Origin: Mycteria americana
Taxonomy: Eukaryota; Chordata; Aves; Ciconiiformes; Ciconiidae
Reading direction: 5' to 3'
Assembly: GCF_035582795.1 (NCBI RefSeq)
Contig: NC_134371.1
Coordinates: 49,207,001 to 49,271,000, forward strand
DNA: 64,000 nucleotides
Part shown: positions 9,825 to 22,239 of the stretch, piece after piece
Layout of the letters: the number at the start of each line of letters is the position of its first letter
Numbering within the stretch: position 1 is the stretch's first letter
Notes under the pieces: model-generated
The model's database searches: none
What the model was told of the DNA's origin: nothing
What the model saw: the letters and a program-made list of their open reading frames with translations, nothing else
Made by a program: the position numbers and the translations under genes

Positions 9825-10090
9825 TTGTTGCGCCAGGGCCCCCGTAGCAGCGTAGCCGACTGATGGAGGAGCGGACACTGGGGTGGCAGCCGCCCTGGCG
9901 CAGAGCAGGGTGCTGCAGGGCCCCCCCGCGCAGCCACCCGTGATGCTGGCTGCTCCCCACCCTGCTCCGCGCCGGGGAGACGGCAACTGCTCGGGCCTTC
10001 CCAGAGCGGGGGACTGCCGAAAGGGCTGTGCCCCCGAGCACCACGGGCACGTCACGCCCCACGGCGGGAGTGGGAGAAGGAAGAGTAGCT
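9825..10090. promoter_or_regulatory. Small isolated CpG-rich patch
   Basis: About 260 bp with many CpGs surrounded by 40% GC DNA. Minus-strand frames of 91-136 codons run through it but look like composition shadows. It could be an orphan CpG island (enhancer or alternative promoter). Confidence 0.4.
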
Positions 10091-10904
10091 TTGGTCGCTA
10101 CTGCCCTGTGCAGGCAGGGGAACAGCCCTGTCTGGGCCTGCCTATAACAGGAAGCATCGCTCTGCTTAGCAATACCCTAAATCAAGTGACGAGGACTGCC
10201 ATTTGATTTCAGGTGCTCTTTCCACAAATATTTAAGCCTACAGCCCTTATATGTATACATATCTCTGAACGGAATGAAAATATATATCTACACGCACATA
10301 TATATACACACATCTCTCTGAAGGGAGGCTACAGCACAATATGAAAAGCCCCACTCTCCCAGACCTGACAGAGGCACAACTCTCCCTCACCTCAGCAGGG
10401 GCCGTGCCATTGCAGTGCCTATTTATGACCGGTGTTGTGATTCCTCCTGCTGCCTGCAAATTTGCCTAAAATAAATGCACCCACTGCTGCATGTAGATGT
10501 GTGCAGTTATGCAGATGCCTTTCCTTGGGATCAGTTCTGCTTGCTTTCGATGTTTAAGACTACACCCGATTTTGAGGGGAGTGTAAGATTTCTCCCCATA
10601 ACAGGTTATTGCCTTTCATGTCAGTTGAGGTGGCTTCTAGTGCTCATAGGGTTTTCTTAAGGAAACAGAAAACAATAATACTTATACATCCACACAGCTA
10701 TACACATACTTTGCAGCTGTAAGAATAAGCTAACTAGCCTTTTTCTCTGGGTTTTTACATCACGCTAGAAGTAATGTATACAATTGGATTTTTATGCTTT
10801 TTTTTTTAATAAATAGTGTCTTTACATACACAAAAGGCTTTTTCTTCTCTTCCTTTTAAAAGATTACTGTTTTTCTGAAAAGCACCCCCCCAGGTATTAC
10901 CCTT

Positions 10905-11200
10905 AGCTGTTATGACACCTCACCATTTAGTGTTATAAAGGTAAATCATAACACTCGTTATTAATAATCATAAATTTTTACCAGATTCAGCATCTGCCTC
11001 CTGAAAGCTTTAATGGCGGAGACATTTCCTGGGCTAACGCCCATGATGCTTGCATGCTTTTTATTGCTATCATTTAGTAACCAAATTGCTCGAAAATCAA
11101 AGGACTTGATTATCACATACCTGCAATGCATAGAGCTATTTATAAATGTTGGCTCGATAATAACAATGACTCAAAAGAAATTTAAATGACAGGCCAAAAA
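10905..11200. promoter_or_regulatory. Candidate conserved noncoding element
   Basis: AT-rich, repeat-free and without an open frame. It contains dense homeobox- and SOX-like words: TTATTAATAATCATAAA near 10,959, CTTTAATGG near 11,009, TTTTTATTGC near 11,059, CAAATTGCT near 11,081 and ATAACAATGA near 11,159. The look matches vertebrate developmental enhancers, but conservation is untested. Confidence 0.35.
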
Positions 11201-11599
11201 TAAGAAACCTAAAAGTGAAAACTCAAGCCAGAATTCATAGAGGTGATGGAAAGAGTCTGACATCGAAGGGCAGAGAGGATCCTAAGGAAGGTAAAGAGAA
11301 GAGGCCTGGAGGTGATGGTAGAGGGTAGATGTGCCACGGCTTTTCAGAGCCGGAGGGCAGACGGGAGGAGAGGCACCAGGGACGGCAGGCGAGGAGGTAT
11401 CGCAGCGTGGCGCTGGGAGAATGCGCCAGAAGTGTGGAAACCAGGGTTGGAACATCACACACATTTGGTAGTTTGCTTTCTGGAAAAACAGCATCTAGTT
11501 AAAAGCAGCCAACAGAAAATTAGGTGAAATGTTCCAGAAACTAGAGGGGTTGATTGACGGGGAAAATAAGAGCCCTGAATATGTAGCTGAAAGGAGTTT

Positions 11600-11640
11600 T
11601 TTTATATATCTATATCTATATATCTGAATATACATACCTA
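11600..11640. repeat. (TA)/(TATC) low-complexity repeat
   Basis: TATATATCTATATCTATATATC-type microsatellite, imperfect. Confidence 0.8.
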
Positions 11641-11715
11641 GCCAAAATTACATAATAATGCCCATACAGATACATGAAATGAGTATCCTGCTTTTGAAAT
11701 CGTTCTCCTAAAGAA

Positions 11716-11768
11716 ACCAGTGGGAATTTTCCATTGATTTCAGTGGGGCCAAAATTTCTCCTGTCTGC
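11716..11768. repeat. Ancient amniote repeat relic
   Basis: CCATTGATTTCAGTGGGGCC followed by AAAATTTCTCC matches the recurrent 'CATTGATTTCAGTGGGGCCAGGATTTC' tail of old sauropsid repeats. It is short and degenerate. Confidence 0.4.
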
Positions 11769-11829
11769 AGGAAAGCGATGTAGCCTGGTGTGTGCAAATA
11801 GACCTAGGAGCTATGTAGGGAGAAAATGC

Positions 11830-14800
11830 AGTATGGCTATCAAGAAATGTTTCCTTTCAGTGAACCCAATACCTCTCTAGCCAGCGGGGATGATATAAAG
11901 TAACGGAGCAATTTCCAGGCAGGAAAGCCCTTGCCTGGGAGATATAAAATTAGCTTGGCCAAGACACCGCAGGCAGCAGTCACCCTACAAGGGCTGGAGA
12001 GCCACCTGGGGAGGCCTTCTTGCCTCTGACTTCTGCGATACACCTGCATGGAGCTGAAATGGCCCTGATAATTCCCCAATGCTTTATACCCCTAGAAAGA
12101 AAGAGGTAGGCCCATAAGAGGCTACTTAAACTTTCCAAGCTACTCTCTGATAGTATTTTATCTGTTTCAAGGTCAATTGTCACCACAGTATTGTTCTGTA
12201 TCAGTTCATCTGAGTTGTATGTAATGTACACCCCTTTCACATTATTACATTAGGCATGAAATGTTGGAAAAATATAGCTGTCTTTTCTTTAATATCAAGA
12301 ATTGCTGATTCATAACCTTGTTTGGAATATTAGCAGCTCTCTCACTAAGTCAGGACAATATCACAGTTTATTAACGTTCACAGGTCAAGCCTATCTTTTA
12401 AATCACTGAAAATCAATGACAAAGTGATCACCATGGGATTGGTCTTCTCTAATTGGAGAAAGAGGGACATTCTGAACCAGAACTGTACAGCAGTTGATTG
12501 TGCAGCCTGATACCAAAAAAAGAACCATCTCACTGCATCTTACATAGGCATTTACATAGATAATGTAGATTTCATATGACTTCTCTTAGATTATCTGATA
12601 GTAATAGCTTTGCAAGTATTCACATTCTCTTAACAAGAAGTTGATAGAAAATTCAAATTAAAAGGCATCACTGTAATTACTGAATTATAAAGGATTTATT
12701 TTATTTTTTAAAGTTCAGTGGGAAATAGTAAGAGCAAGGAGGCTTGATGCATTAATGCTTCACACCATCTGGAAACTCATCCTTTAACAATCATTCTTCA
12801 AGAGATATCTTACCTGGTTACTCCAAGAAAACGTAGAGCAGTATTACCTCTTCGTCAAATTGCCAAAAACATTCTTCTGAAATCTAAAATTATACAGTTC
12901 AGTACCTGCTGTTTTACTGGAGCAACAGTTATTACAGTCTTGATGCCGTGGATGTTAAAAAATACCACTACAGGGAAAAATAGTTTCTTGTTCCCTTACT
13001 TTCTTTCCTGCACTGCCTGGCTGTCCCCCTTCCTGCTTATGATACAGGCAAAAGGTTTGAGGGGACGGAAGGGTTTTTCTTTCTCAACATGTTTTATTTT
13101 AGAAATGTCAGGATCATTTAATTTCCTATTTTTTTTCTGAATGTCTTGAACTATAGAGAAGAGCAGTGGAAACTTTCTCAGACCGCAGTTTAAGAGGTGG
13201 TGATTTTTCCATATTTAAGGAAGAGACCTTTTTCCCTGCGTGTTTGCCAGGGGTCTGAGTTACGCACAGGACATAGTGCATAATTACTTTCAAGGTTTCA
13301 GTACAATCCTTTTCTTTTTGACTGTGCATGTCATACTGTCCTTTGTTGTGTTATGACATCATGTGGCTGTTGTACATGTGATGACACAAACCCATTTCCC
13401 TTCAGCCGTTCATAGAGCCCCTTGGTGAAAACAAGATCTGCAAGTCCTGCTCTAGGAAGCAAGAAACAAAACCGCTCCCTTTTGCTCTCCTTGTTGAGGT
13501 GCTTGTCATTTCTGTGTATGTAAATTCTTGCCAGCAAAGAATGCAGGACCAGTCCAGACCCTTGGTTAGAGATGAAAATAGACATGTTTAATTTTCATTT
13601 GCTGGAGCTGCAGTGAGTCAGTGCTGCTCGCTCTGCTCCAGCCTTCCTGCTACAGAGGGAGGAAAAACTCCAACAAGGGAAAGGAGGCTGAATGGGCGTG
13701 ATGCGAAATCCAAGGAAAGCAAACCAAATAAATAAATCCCCCCACAGAATACTTAGCTGGAGTTTTTATGTTTTAATTTTTACCAAATGCCACTCTATTT
13801 AAAGTATTCCACATTTCTTGGATGCAAAACTTAAATATGTGCCCTGTAGAGAGGCTCAGAATAATAGCTCTTCTTTCTCTAATAAAACCTCTCTTCTGAG
13901 ATTAACTCTGGAGCTAGCAGTAAGGTCAGTATTTCATTTCATAGAAGTCAGCTCACGCTGACAAGGGTTTGGCCTTCTTAGTGATGGGCCGTTTGCTGCT
14001 CAGAAGTGTGAGGAATGGCTTTCTGAAATATCGATAGCTTGCCTTCGCTAGAGCTCACGATCAAATATAGCTGGCAAGTATCAATGTGCTACAGCACCCG
14101 GACTGAAGGGCTGAGAGGCTTGGGCCTTGGGCCAGCCGCTAAGGTTTGCTTTTTAAATCAGAGGCTGACTCTTCCATTAGTGTAAATCAGTGGTTTATAA
14201 TAACGTCAAATGAGATTTGTGTCAGAGTAGCCCAGACTACAGCTTGGTCTTGGGATTTGAAAAGGAATAGAAAAATTAGGCTGAGACCATTAGTATTCTG
14301 TTTTCATTTGGTTTTGGTGTGCGTGTGTGTAAACATGCGCACACATGCAGAGCTGCACTTCATTCCCATGGGCGTTTCCCAGGGCCGGGTGGCTGCTGTT
14401 TAACAAGGACCTAAGAACACAAAATCTTCATCCTGGTGTGGTTTGATTGACATGTGCAGAGATCTCACATAAAGGCTCTGGGATCCCGCTTTTCATCCAT
14501 AAAAGGAAAGCAGGCGAGCTGCATCCCCGGCTAAACCCTTTGTACAATATACATCAATAATGAGGCAGCATCTATTTATATATTGCTCACTGGAAATGAC
14601 TGAATTCAGACAGAAGTTGGTGAGGCAGCCTGAGCTCCACCAGCCTCCATGGAGTCTATTGTTAGTATCCAGGATGACTCCTCAGGCAAACGGGGAGGAG
14701 AGGCACGATTTGGAGCCTACCACGCCATGGGGAGGAATATCAGGTTTGGCACTTGGCAGGTGGTGTCTCGTCTCAGAGAATGCCTTCAATGGCTCTGCCA

Positions 14801-15545
14801 GGACCTGGCAGTCACGGCGGAGGAACGCAGGAGAAATGGTCGCAAGAGCAGGGGGGCAAGAGCGCAGCCCCGTTGCTGCTCCCTGGGAAGCGGCATGCTT
14901 ACCTGGGCTTACCCACAGGGTGAGAGCTCCCTGCCTTTCTTCATGAGAAAAGGAGAGGTCCAAGAGGGAACGGGAGGAAGGCAGTACTAGCTTGATACAC
15001 ACCGATGCCTTCTTGCCATGTCATTGCAGAAGGTTTTCAACAATATTTCTTCTTTACCTAGAAAAAAAGGTGCGGTAAAAAGCCCCATCCAGCATTACGA
15101 CGTTGGTTAGGTAGGTCTGTGTGGTTGATAGTCCAGTGACAAGACTGAGGTGCAGTGCTGACACGTGCCCATGACAATGAAAACTTGCTTGTCTATGAGA
15201 TGTTTAGCATGAATAAGGCACTCAAAAGCCCTTAGCAAAGCACAATCCAGACAGTGCTTTTGCTCCGTGTCCTTTTTTACTCCTCCTTTCCTCTGTGGCT
15301 CTTGTGTACTTTGCCCATATGCTCTAAAGCTATTTTGTTTTCAGTTTTATGTATGTTTTATGTAAATTAGAAGAATCAAGCTCCTTTGCTTGCTAAATTA
15401 TAAATTGAGTGGAAATTGGCTGACTCTCTTTAGACTATGACTATAGGTTATACAAAATGTAAGTAATCAAGCTGAGCAGGCTGGGTTGGGGAGGGAAAAC
15501 ACGTCAGTTGCATGGGCCATGTGAGCTGCGTCCCTGTGTCCCCGT
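11830..15545. other. Noncoding stretch, no gene seen
   Basis: Regional GC of about 40%. Open frames stay under about 130 codons and none shows a recognisable motif. A possible relic of the 'GTGTAAATCAGTGG...GTCAAATGAGATTT' type lies near 14,165-14,235. Another AT-rich block near 12,340-12,460 (GTTTATTAACG, AAATCAATGACAAAG) could be regulatory. Nothing else stands out. Confidence 0.5.
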
Positions 15546-15550
15546 ATACT

Positions 15551-15590
15551 GCAGCCTTGAATATCTCTTTGCAGCCTTGAATATCTCTTT
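15551..15590. repeat. Perfect 20-bp tandem duplication
   Basis: GCAGCCTTGAATATCTCTTT occurs twice head to tail (15,551-15,570 and 15,571-15,590) with no mismatch. A recent local duplication, or an assembly artefact, is the simplest explanation. Confidence 0.95.
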
Positions 15591-17150
15591 CCTCTAAAGT
15601 GCCGATCTGACTCCTTTTAGACCATTCTCCGAGACTCAGGTTTATTGCTTCCTTTGGTAGTTTGCTCAGCATATTCGTTACGCCTTGTACAAATGAACTG
15701 CTCTTAAATACCTGTGTCCACTCTCTTGCTTTAGGACCAGAGTAGATCCAGACTGCCTCCTCTGGGAGCACTGATTCATTTTGTTTCCCTTCTTCCCCTT
15801 GTAAGTCAAAATGCCTCTTGATTATACTGTCTGTCTCTTTGGCTTACTCCCTGCTTTGGCTCCACTTCCCCTATCCCACTCGTACGCTTGAGTTTTGCCC
15901 TGGATTATCTTTTACTTAGTAGCCCACTGCAACCCCACAGAGTAGGACCGTGGTGTAAGAGCGGGAGCCTGGCAGTGGCTGGCAGCCTGAGAAACGCTGC
16001 CGGGAGAGCAAGGGAGTCGGCTGGTGTCTTGGGACTCTGTGAGATGGTGGAGAATCTCCTACAGGGCAGAGAAGACAGCCTCACTGTGGCCTGTCACTGC
16101 ACAGTGAGACCAAGTTTTAAGAAAAAGGGGCCTAAAATCAGACTCCTAAATCTATCCTTACACATTTAAAAGTAGGCTGAATTTTGGGAGCCGGGTAGGA
16201 CCAACGTTATCATAAGCAGATATGGGCATGGCCTTGCTCTACAGCCTGACTTCAGGGTTCCTCTTAAAAATGTCAGTTTTCAGACAATTGTGACAAATCA
16301 AACTGCCCCTAAAAGAAGAGACCGATTGCAGCCTCAGCACAGGCAGGGATGTCTGGCAGGCAGTGGCCGTGCCAGCATCCGCACTCTGCCGGCGTGTCCG
16401 GCAGCACTGACCGAGGGCAGCCTTGTGCTGCCCACGAGCACCGAGCCACATCGGGGCAGACCTCGGGATAGCTCTGCTCTCTGTCCTTTACTTCCATACT
16501 AGCCGGAGAACAGAAAAAAAACATCTTCAGAGAGGTGGTGTAGTGCAGTTCTCGTGAAATCTTGACCAACTTTTTGAGGCCGGCATCATGGAGACTGTGA
16601 ATGCCATTGCCATAGAAAATTCAGGTTAGAAACGAATCACTGCGGGGGTGTAATTGTGGGTGGTGGGTGGGCTCTGCAGGCACGGCCCCAGGCCCACAGG
16701 GCTTCGGCGGGTAGCACGTTCCCATGTAATGCAGAGCCCTGGGCACCTGCTGGGTCCTGGGGTGCCCATGTGGGTCCCCAAGCCCTCCCAGCCCAGCCTG
16801 GCTGCCAAGATGTGCCGCTCTTCGGGCACAGTACCCTCTGCTGATTCCGGCAGGGTTGAAGCATGTGCTTTGTTAAAAGGGATCCCAACTGAGTCGGTTT
16901 TGCCTGAGCAGACAGATGGCCTTCAGGAGTCTCGGGCTAGGACCTGCAGGGCACAAATGGATCCTCTCTGCTCAGGCTCTGCCCTGCAGTTATTTGAGTT
17001 TGGGCTCTCTTTCACTGAGTTCATAAAATACATGCCTTTTTTTAAAATTCATTAAATACTTTGATTCAGTGATATACCGTGAGAATGTGGTTTATTCTTT
17101 CCAGTCAAATGTTTACTGAGGAGTGATAAAAAATATCCAACCTGCCTTTT
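15591..17150. other. Noncoding stretch, no gene seen
   Basis: Short overlapping frames on both strands near 16,240-17,055 lie in slightly GC-richer DNA and lack domains or shared frames. No repeat family is recognised. Confidence 0.5.
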
Positions 17151-17430
17151 TAGAGCTGCTTATTTTATTTCAAAGGGAAGGCATAACGTTTCATTTCCTG
17201 GTGTGATTTTTATTAAACCTCTGCCTATTTTATTTGTCAGACCACATATAAATTTACAACCACTTGTGTTTCCAAACAAAAGACATATAGGTTGGTGAGC
17301 AGTCTATAAGTCAAGCTGCTATTCCTTGAAACTCATAAAAGGATCATTTTAATCCATGGAATTGCTAATTAAAGCTGCTTCTCAATACACAAAAATTAAG
17401 TTAACAGTAATTAATGTAGCCAGCCTGGAA
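17150..17430. promoter_or_regulatory. Candidate conserved noncoding element
   Basis: AT-rich and unique, with AACAAAAG near 17,276 (SOX-like), TTTATTAAAC near 17,209, GCTAATTAAAGC near 17,363 and CAGTAATTAATG near 17,405 (homeodomain-like). No frame runs through it. It is enhancer-like by vocabulary only. Confidence 0.35.
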
Positions 17431-17488
17431 CCTTAGGAAGCTACTGCCAGCAAGTGTCTTTTGGTGCACTCAAGAGGATGCAGTTTGA

Positions 17489-17872
17489 TTGTTGGCACCA
17501 ACAGACAGGCTGGGAATTGTAAACATGGTAATTAGCAGTAAGTTTCTGGATCTCAACTTGCCAGACTGGCAGTCTGATTCTTGGAGTAGTTGTCGCATGG
17601 GAGGAGGGAAAAACAAAGTAAGGGAATTAGAGCAACCTTGCATTGCCTTGCCAACATATGCCACTGGACCAATGTTTTTCTTGGCAAAGATCTCTGACAA
17701 GGAGTTTAAAAGCAGCGTTGCAGCCCTACTGCAAACTGTGAACCTCACTGCAGGCATCAACCAAGCAACTGGCTCTGGCTCTTCTGCTCAAACTATGAGT
17801 GTTGCTCCATGGAAAGGAATTGCAGAGCCTGAGATTCCCCTACTCCACCTCTACGGTGGGGCACAGTGTTGA
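17489..17872 (+). other. Open frame of 127 codons, unrecognised, doubtful
   Basis: The frame runs through DNA of ordinary composition and is not GC-driven. The conceptual product is not compositionally biased (for example LPTYATGPMFFLAKISDKEF near the middle). I recognise no domain. No clear promoter, splice context or poly-A signal is adjacent. It is probably a chance frame, listed because it is among the longest in the AT-rich part of the window. Confidence 0.12.
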
Positions 17873-17879
17873 TAAGGTT

Positions 17880-20800
17880 ATCAACAATAATGGGATTAAA
17901 AGAGTTAAAATCCAGCTTTGCAGTAATCCCAGAGTATTCTATTGTTGAGCTATCAAAGATTAAGGTTATAGTAACCTTGTTAACCCTTGGTGTAGTGTAA
18001 ATAAAAAGGAAATGTCAACCTTAATTCCACCATGAAATTAAATCTTCACTTCTCTAAATGATGATTCAAACATAGCTTACTCCAGTCAATGTGGTTTATG
18101 AAAATACAGGACCCACGTGAATTTAAGAAATCCCATCTGAGAGAGAGAGAGGGAGAAAGGGGTGATGAAACATGGTGTTAGTTTTGTTTAAAATGAAAAA
18201 AATTACTATTCATCCAGCCTGTATGTCTGCAGGAACTATACCTAGAGCCAACAAAGTACACAAAGAATAAGGTAGCGACCAAATGCTCATGGTGTAAATC
18301 CCTGTGATGCAGTGAACACAGGTCCCCCAGACTGCAGCAGCCCAGGCGCCGGCCCTGGGCAGAACGGCTGGCCCTGTGCCAGGCAGCAGCCACAGCACTG
18401 CTGGTGGTGTCCCCGTCCCTGTCCCCGTCCCCTGCTCGCTGGGCGCTGCGTGGCCTCGTTAGTGCTGCCAGGGACAGGGACAGGGTGCGCTGACACGAGA
18501 GCTTGAACCGAGCATTGCTCCACCAGCGCTTTCACTGCCAGAGACGAGGTGATGAAAACCAAAAAATGTCAGAAGTGGTTGCTGAACCTTCTGGAAACAG
18601 AGAGCCAGGTGCTGGTGTGAAGGGCACAGGTTTTCCTGGCTAAGCTGATTTCCAGCAGGTGGGAGCTGGAAACCATTCGGCAATGGACAGGTCCCTCCTC
18701 GCCTGTGCTGGGCACAGCCCCTGCTCCCCCTGCCCACAGAGGCTGAATCTATAAGTAGGTCTGAAACTGCCCTCTGGGACTAGCTCTCCTGCCTGAAGAG
18801 AGGGAAGGACAGATAGACTGGGCTTTGCTTAGAAGTCAACGGGATGTGGTCCAGGTAAATCTGTATTTCCTCGTGGGGAGCAGGAGGGGAATTACGGTAG
18901 GCAGAAATGGGCTGTGTGGCATTTGTTATGCTTTTTTGACTGGGAGGAAAATAAAGTAGTGGTAAAATGGGGTGACTCAGAATGATTCTTCATATTAAAT
19001 AACTGAAACACTCTGAGTCTCTAGCAGAGAGGTAATTAAGTATTAAGGAGCTGCCTATAGCAGGAAGTGAGCTCTCTGGAGGGCAAGAGGCATTGCCAGA
19101 GAAAAGAGATGGTTTTAGTGGGGCTGTTCCCAGGGAAAGGGGCTTTGTCACTTCAGCAAACCCCTGTCTGCCCTGTGGTATCTGCATCTCCTGGAAATTA
19201 CTGGCTCTGTGGATTGATAGAGCTGGGGAGTGGGCATGCTCTGCCTCTTCATACTGCCTGCCGCAGTCCTCGTGAACTCTGGTGAAGTCGCGTTATGAAA
19301 CCCAGACTCATGAAAAGAGCTCAGTTTAGGATTGTTTTTTCCCCTCCACTCACTGAATCATACTCTTCTCTGGTGTAAACTGTCACAGCTCCAGAGCGTG
19401 CCCCAGTTCAGATGCACCCGCTGGGTCCTGGGCTGCCTCCATACCCACTGCTGCTGCAATTGCTACCACAAACGCAAATTGGCTCGCTCTGGCTCTTCTT
19501 GTCTTTCTGCAGTGTAGGAATAGACAGTGGGCCCGTGGGGTTGTTCAGGAAATATTACTGGTTTCCAGTGCTGGTATAATGCTCCCTTCTAGGTAGTATC
19601 CCTTTTCTGGACAATTTCCCAGTAAAATAGTAAATGGCAACTGCAGAGCAGTAAAGGCGATGGCGTATTTGTTTGACTGACATTTCAGAGCCTGCAGAGC
19701 TAATGCAATTAGGATCCACAGTATGTTGCAGCTTCCTTTCTTCATTTCCCTGCCCTGGAAGAGCTGCTGTTAGGTTCAGCTTAAGCCTGGTCCCCGCTCC
19801 GCGTCAGCCTTAGGGTGGGGGAGAGGCTCCGGGGAGGGAGGGCGGCACGTCCCCGAGCCCCTGCGGGCACTCTCTGCTTTGGGAGCAGCCGGCATCTTGC
19901 AGGGCTCAGGTGGGACAGGAACTGCTGCCATTTTGCTGCTGGCACCGCAGTCCGGGGCAGGAGAGGAGTGATTTTGTTAGTAGGTGTGAGCTTCCCCCGG
20001 CCTCAGCAGAGTTGGCACCGGGGTGGCCCTGCAGCGCTCAGACCTGCACTCCTCACCTGGGAGAAATCCCTGTCGGTGCCTGCGGATCCCTGCCAGGCAA
20101 AGCAACCCAGGGTTAGGGCTACCCCAGTCTTCACCGGGGGCAACTGAGGCTTTCTTTGGAGTTTTGCAGGGTCAACAGTTGATGCACTGTAAACACTGTG
20201 GTACACACTTGGCATCAGAAAAAGGTGGAAAAAAAATGGCGGTAATCGTTCAGATTTGTCCAAAGGAGGTAATTGAAAACAAATTGCTACCAAAAGCTAA
20301 GGGCTGCAGTTAATTGCGGTGGAGCACTGTGGGTCACTCACCTGTAGGGAAAGACTGCTAGAGAACAGGCAGGGGTCAAAATTGTTTCTCTCCTGGTGGG
20401 GAAAGAGGGTCTCAGCCATATAATTTGGTTTGTAGGGTTATTCTGTAGCTCATAGACCCTGACATGAAAATCCAGGCCCACAGAGCAGTGCTTTAATCGC
20501 TGGAAATAATGCAGCCGGTGAAGGCAGGGGCAGCCGTGGCTTGCCCTGGTGGCAGGGGGTGGCCAGGCTGCAGCATCGCTCCTGCCACGGGCAAGTCCGA
20601 GCTGGCCCCTGCAGGCAGCACACGGCAGGAGAGGCACAGGCAGCTGCCAGTTCCCCTCTCCACTGGGTGCTACTCGAGGGAGGGAGCATGTAAATCCTGG
20701 ACTTGGCTGAAGAGAGCGGCATGGTGGAGACTGTGATGTGCACAGAGCCACCATGCTACCAGCCCGCTCCAACCAGGAGTTTTACCTTTCAGTTTGAATA

Positions 20801-22180
20801 TTGCTGCCGTGCACTGTTTTATTTGTTAGCAAATTTAAACACTGCAATATTTGCTATTCCTGGTGCTTCCTAGATGTCTAGACTCGGGCAGACATCAATG
20901 CCCATGTAAACTGGCGAATCGTTTTGCAGTAGGTCCTCTGGACGCAGAGGCGGGGAAGCCGGGAAGCAGGGTGGCACGGACCCACTGCCCAGGGGTGGCA
21001 GGAGGGGGTCTGCCCTCGCTGGGCAGTGGCTCCCCGGGTCAAAACCTCTTCTGTCTCTCAGAGAAGCTCTTTCCAAACCACTAAAGCTATTGCAAGGATT
21101 CAGGAGACGAAAGAAATGATGGAAAAGCCGATCTAATTTTTACTAAATTGTACTTTTTCTAGATATTTCGATTCAGAGCTCCTGCAGGGTAAAAGAAAAA
21201 TTTCTTCAACTTCCTATGTTTGGCGACAAATTCAGTACCACCGTCTTTCAGGGCAGGTCCTTGCTCCTAGCTCTTGCACCTTTGCTTTGTGCTCAGGTAA
21301 CCAAGGACAGGAGCATGCTGCGGCCTGCGCTGCTCTGTGTCTGCTCCCTGCACTAACGCTTCAAGTGGGGGAAAGCCAGGACAGCATGAGAAATGGGAAC
21401 CAAAGTTTCTTAAAGCCGTCTAAATGCAGGGCCACCCTGCTGAAGTTTGTGGTGTTATGTGAGTGTTGGCTGTAACAGCCCTGAGAGTTGGGCCAGCCCC
21501 ATCAGAGCCTGGGTTCCAGTGCTTCAAAAAGGACTTTAAAGTATACATGTGTAGCACAAGTGTTAGAATATGAATACCCCTATCTAACCGGAGATACGGG
21601 AAGAGTGATTGCCTGGCTCTCCTTGGAACTTACATCCTTTGATAGTTCAACGTTCCCTTATATAGAAAACCAAATCATATGCTGGTTTACTTGACTTACT
21701 ATTATTATTAAGGACAGCTTTTGGAAGATTGGTGGTAAAGCCATTTCTCCTCTTCTTTTACAATGAAGAACCCAAACGCTGTCCATGGACCAAAGTCTGT
21801 CCCCAGGTAGCAAGCCCGGCGCGGCAGCGTTGGTGACATGCAATCCCCCTCCCCTCTGTGGGAGCCTTGCCTGCGCCAGGGCTGCGGGCTGTCCCCACGG
21901 GGGCGGCAGCTCTGCCGCGCAGGGCGCGTGAGCAATTGCTCTTGTTTTTAACATGTCAGATCATAACTTGCTCATCCGTTCAGTGTCAGGGTTGAAAAAT
22001 GCTGTCGAAATGAAAATGCAGGAGCTGACTGAGAAATCAGTGAGTATGCTATCTGGGTGCTCCAAATTTAGACATCGTGATTGATAAAGGATATAAAATA
22101 TGTGACTTTTTTTCCAAGTGAAAAGACACTCCATTAATATTATGCAATTTGGACATGTTTGTTTTAAGAATAACAGCTCT
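17880..22180. other. Noncoding stretch with small GC-rich patches
   Basis: Mostly about 45% GC. Patches of higher GC at 18,310-18,500, 19,800-20,150 and 20,500-20,680 generate overlapping shadow frames on both strands. A purine run GAGAGAGAGAGGGAGA lies near 18,141. No RNA gene, repeat family or coding exon is recognised. Confidence 0.5.
18411..18485. repeat. GC-rich inverted repeat (imperfect hairpin)
   Basis: CCCCGTCCCTGTCCCC at 18,411-18,426 is nearly complementary to AGGGACAGGGACAGGG at 18,470-18,485, leaving a loop of about 43 nt. Both arms are built from the short unit GTCCCT or AGGGAC. A transcript could fold here, but no RNA family is indicated. Confidence 0.6.
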
Positions 22181-22192
22181 GCTTTACAGCAA

Positions 22193-22235
22193 GTGTGCGT
22201 ACCCGTGTGTGCAGGTGCACACGTACGCGCACACT
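22193..22235. repeat. Alternating purine-pyrimidine inverted repeat
   Basis: GTGTGCGTACCCGTGTGTGC followed closely by GTGCACACGTACGCGCACAC forms an imperfect inverted repeat of about 20-bp arms, mostly strictly alternating R/Y. It is a likely Z-DNA or cruciform-prone microsatellite. Confidence 0.6.
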
Positions 22236-22239
22236 GCGG

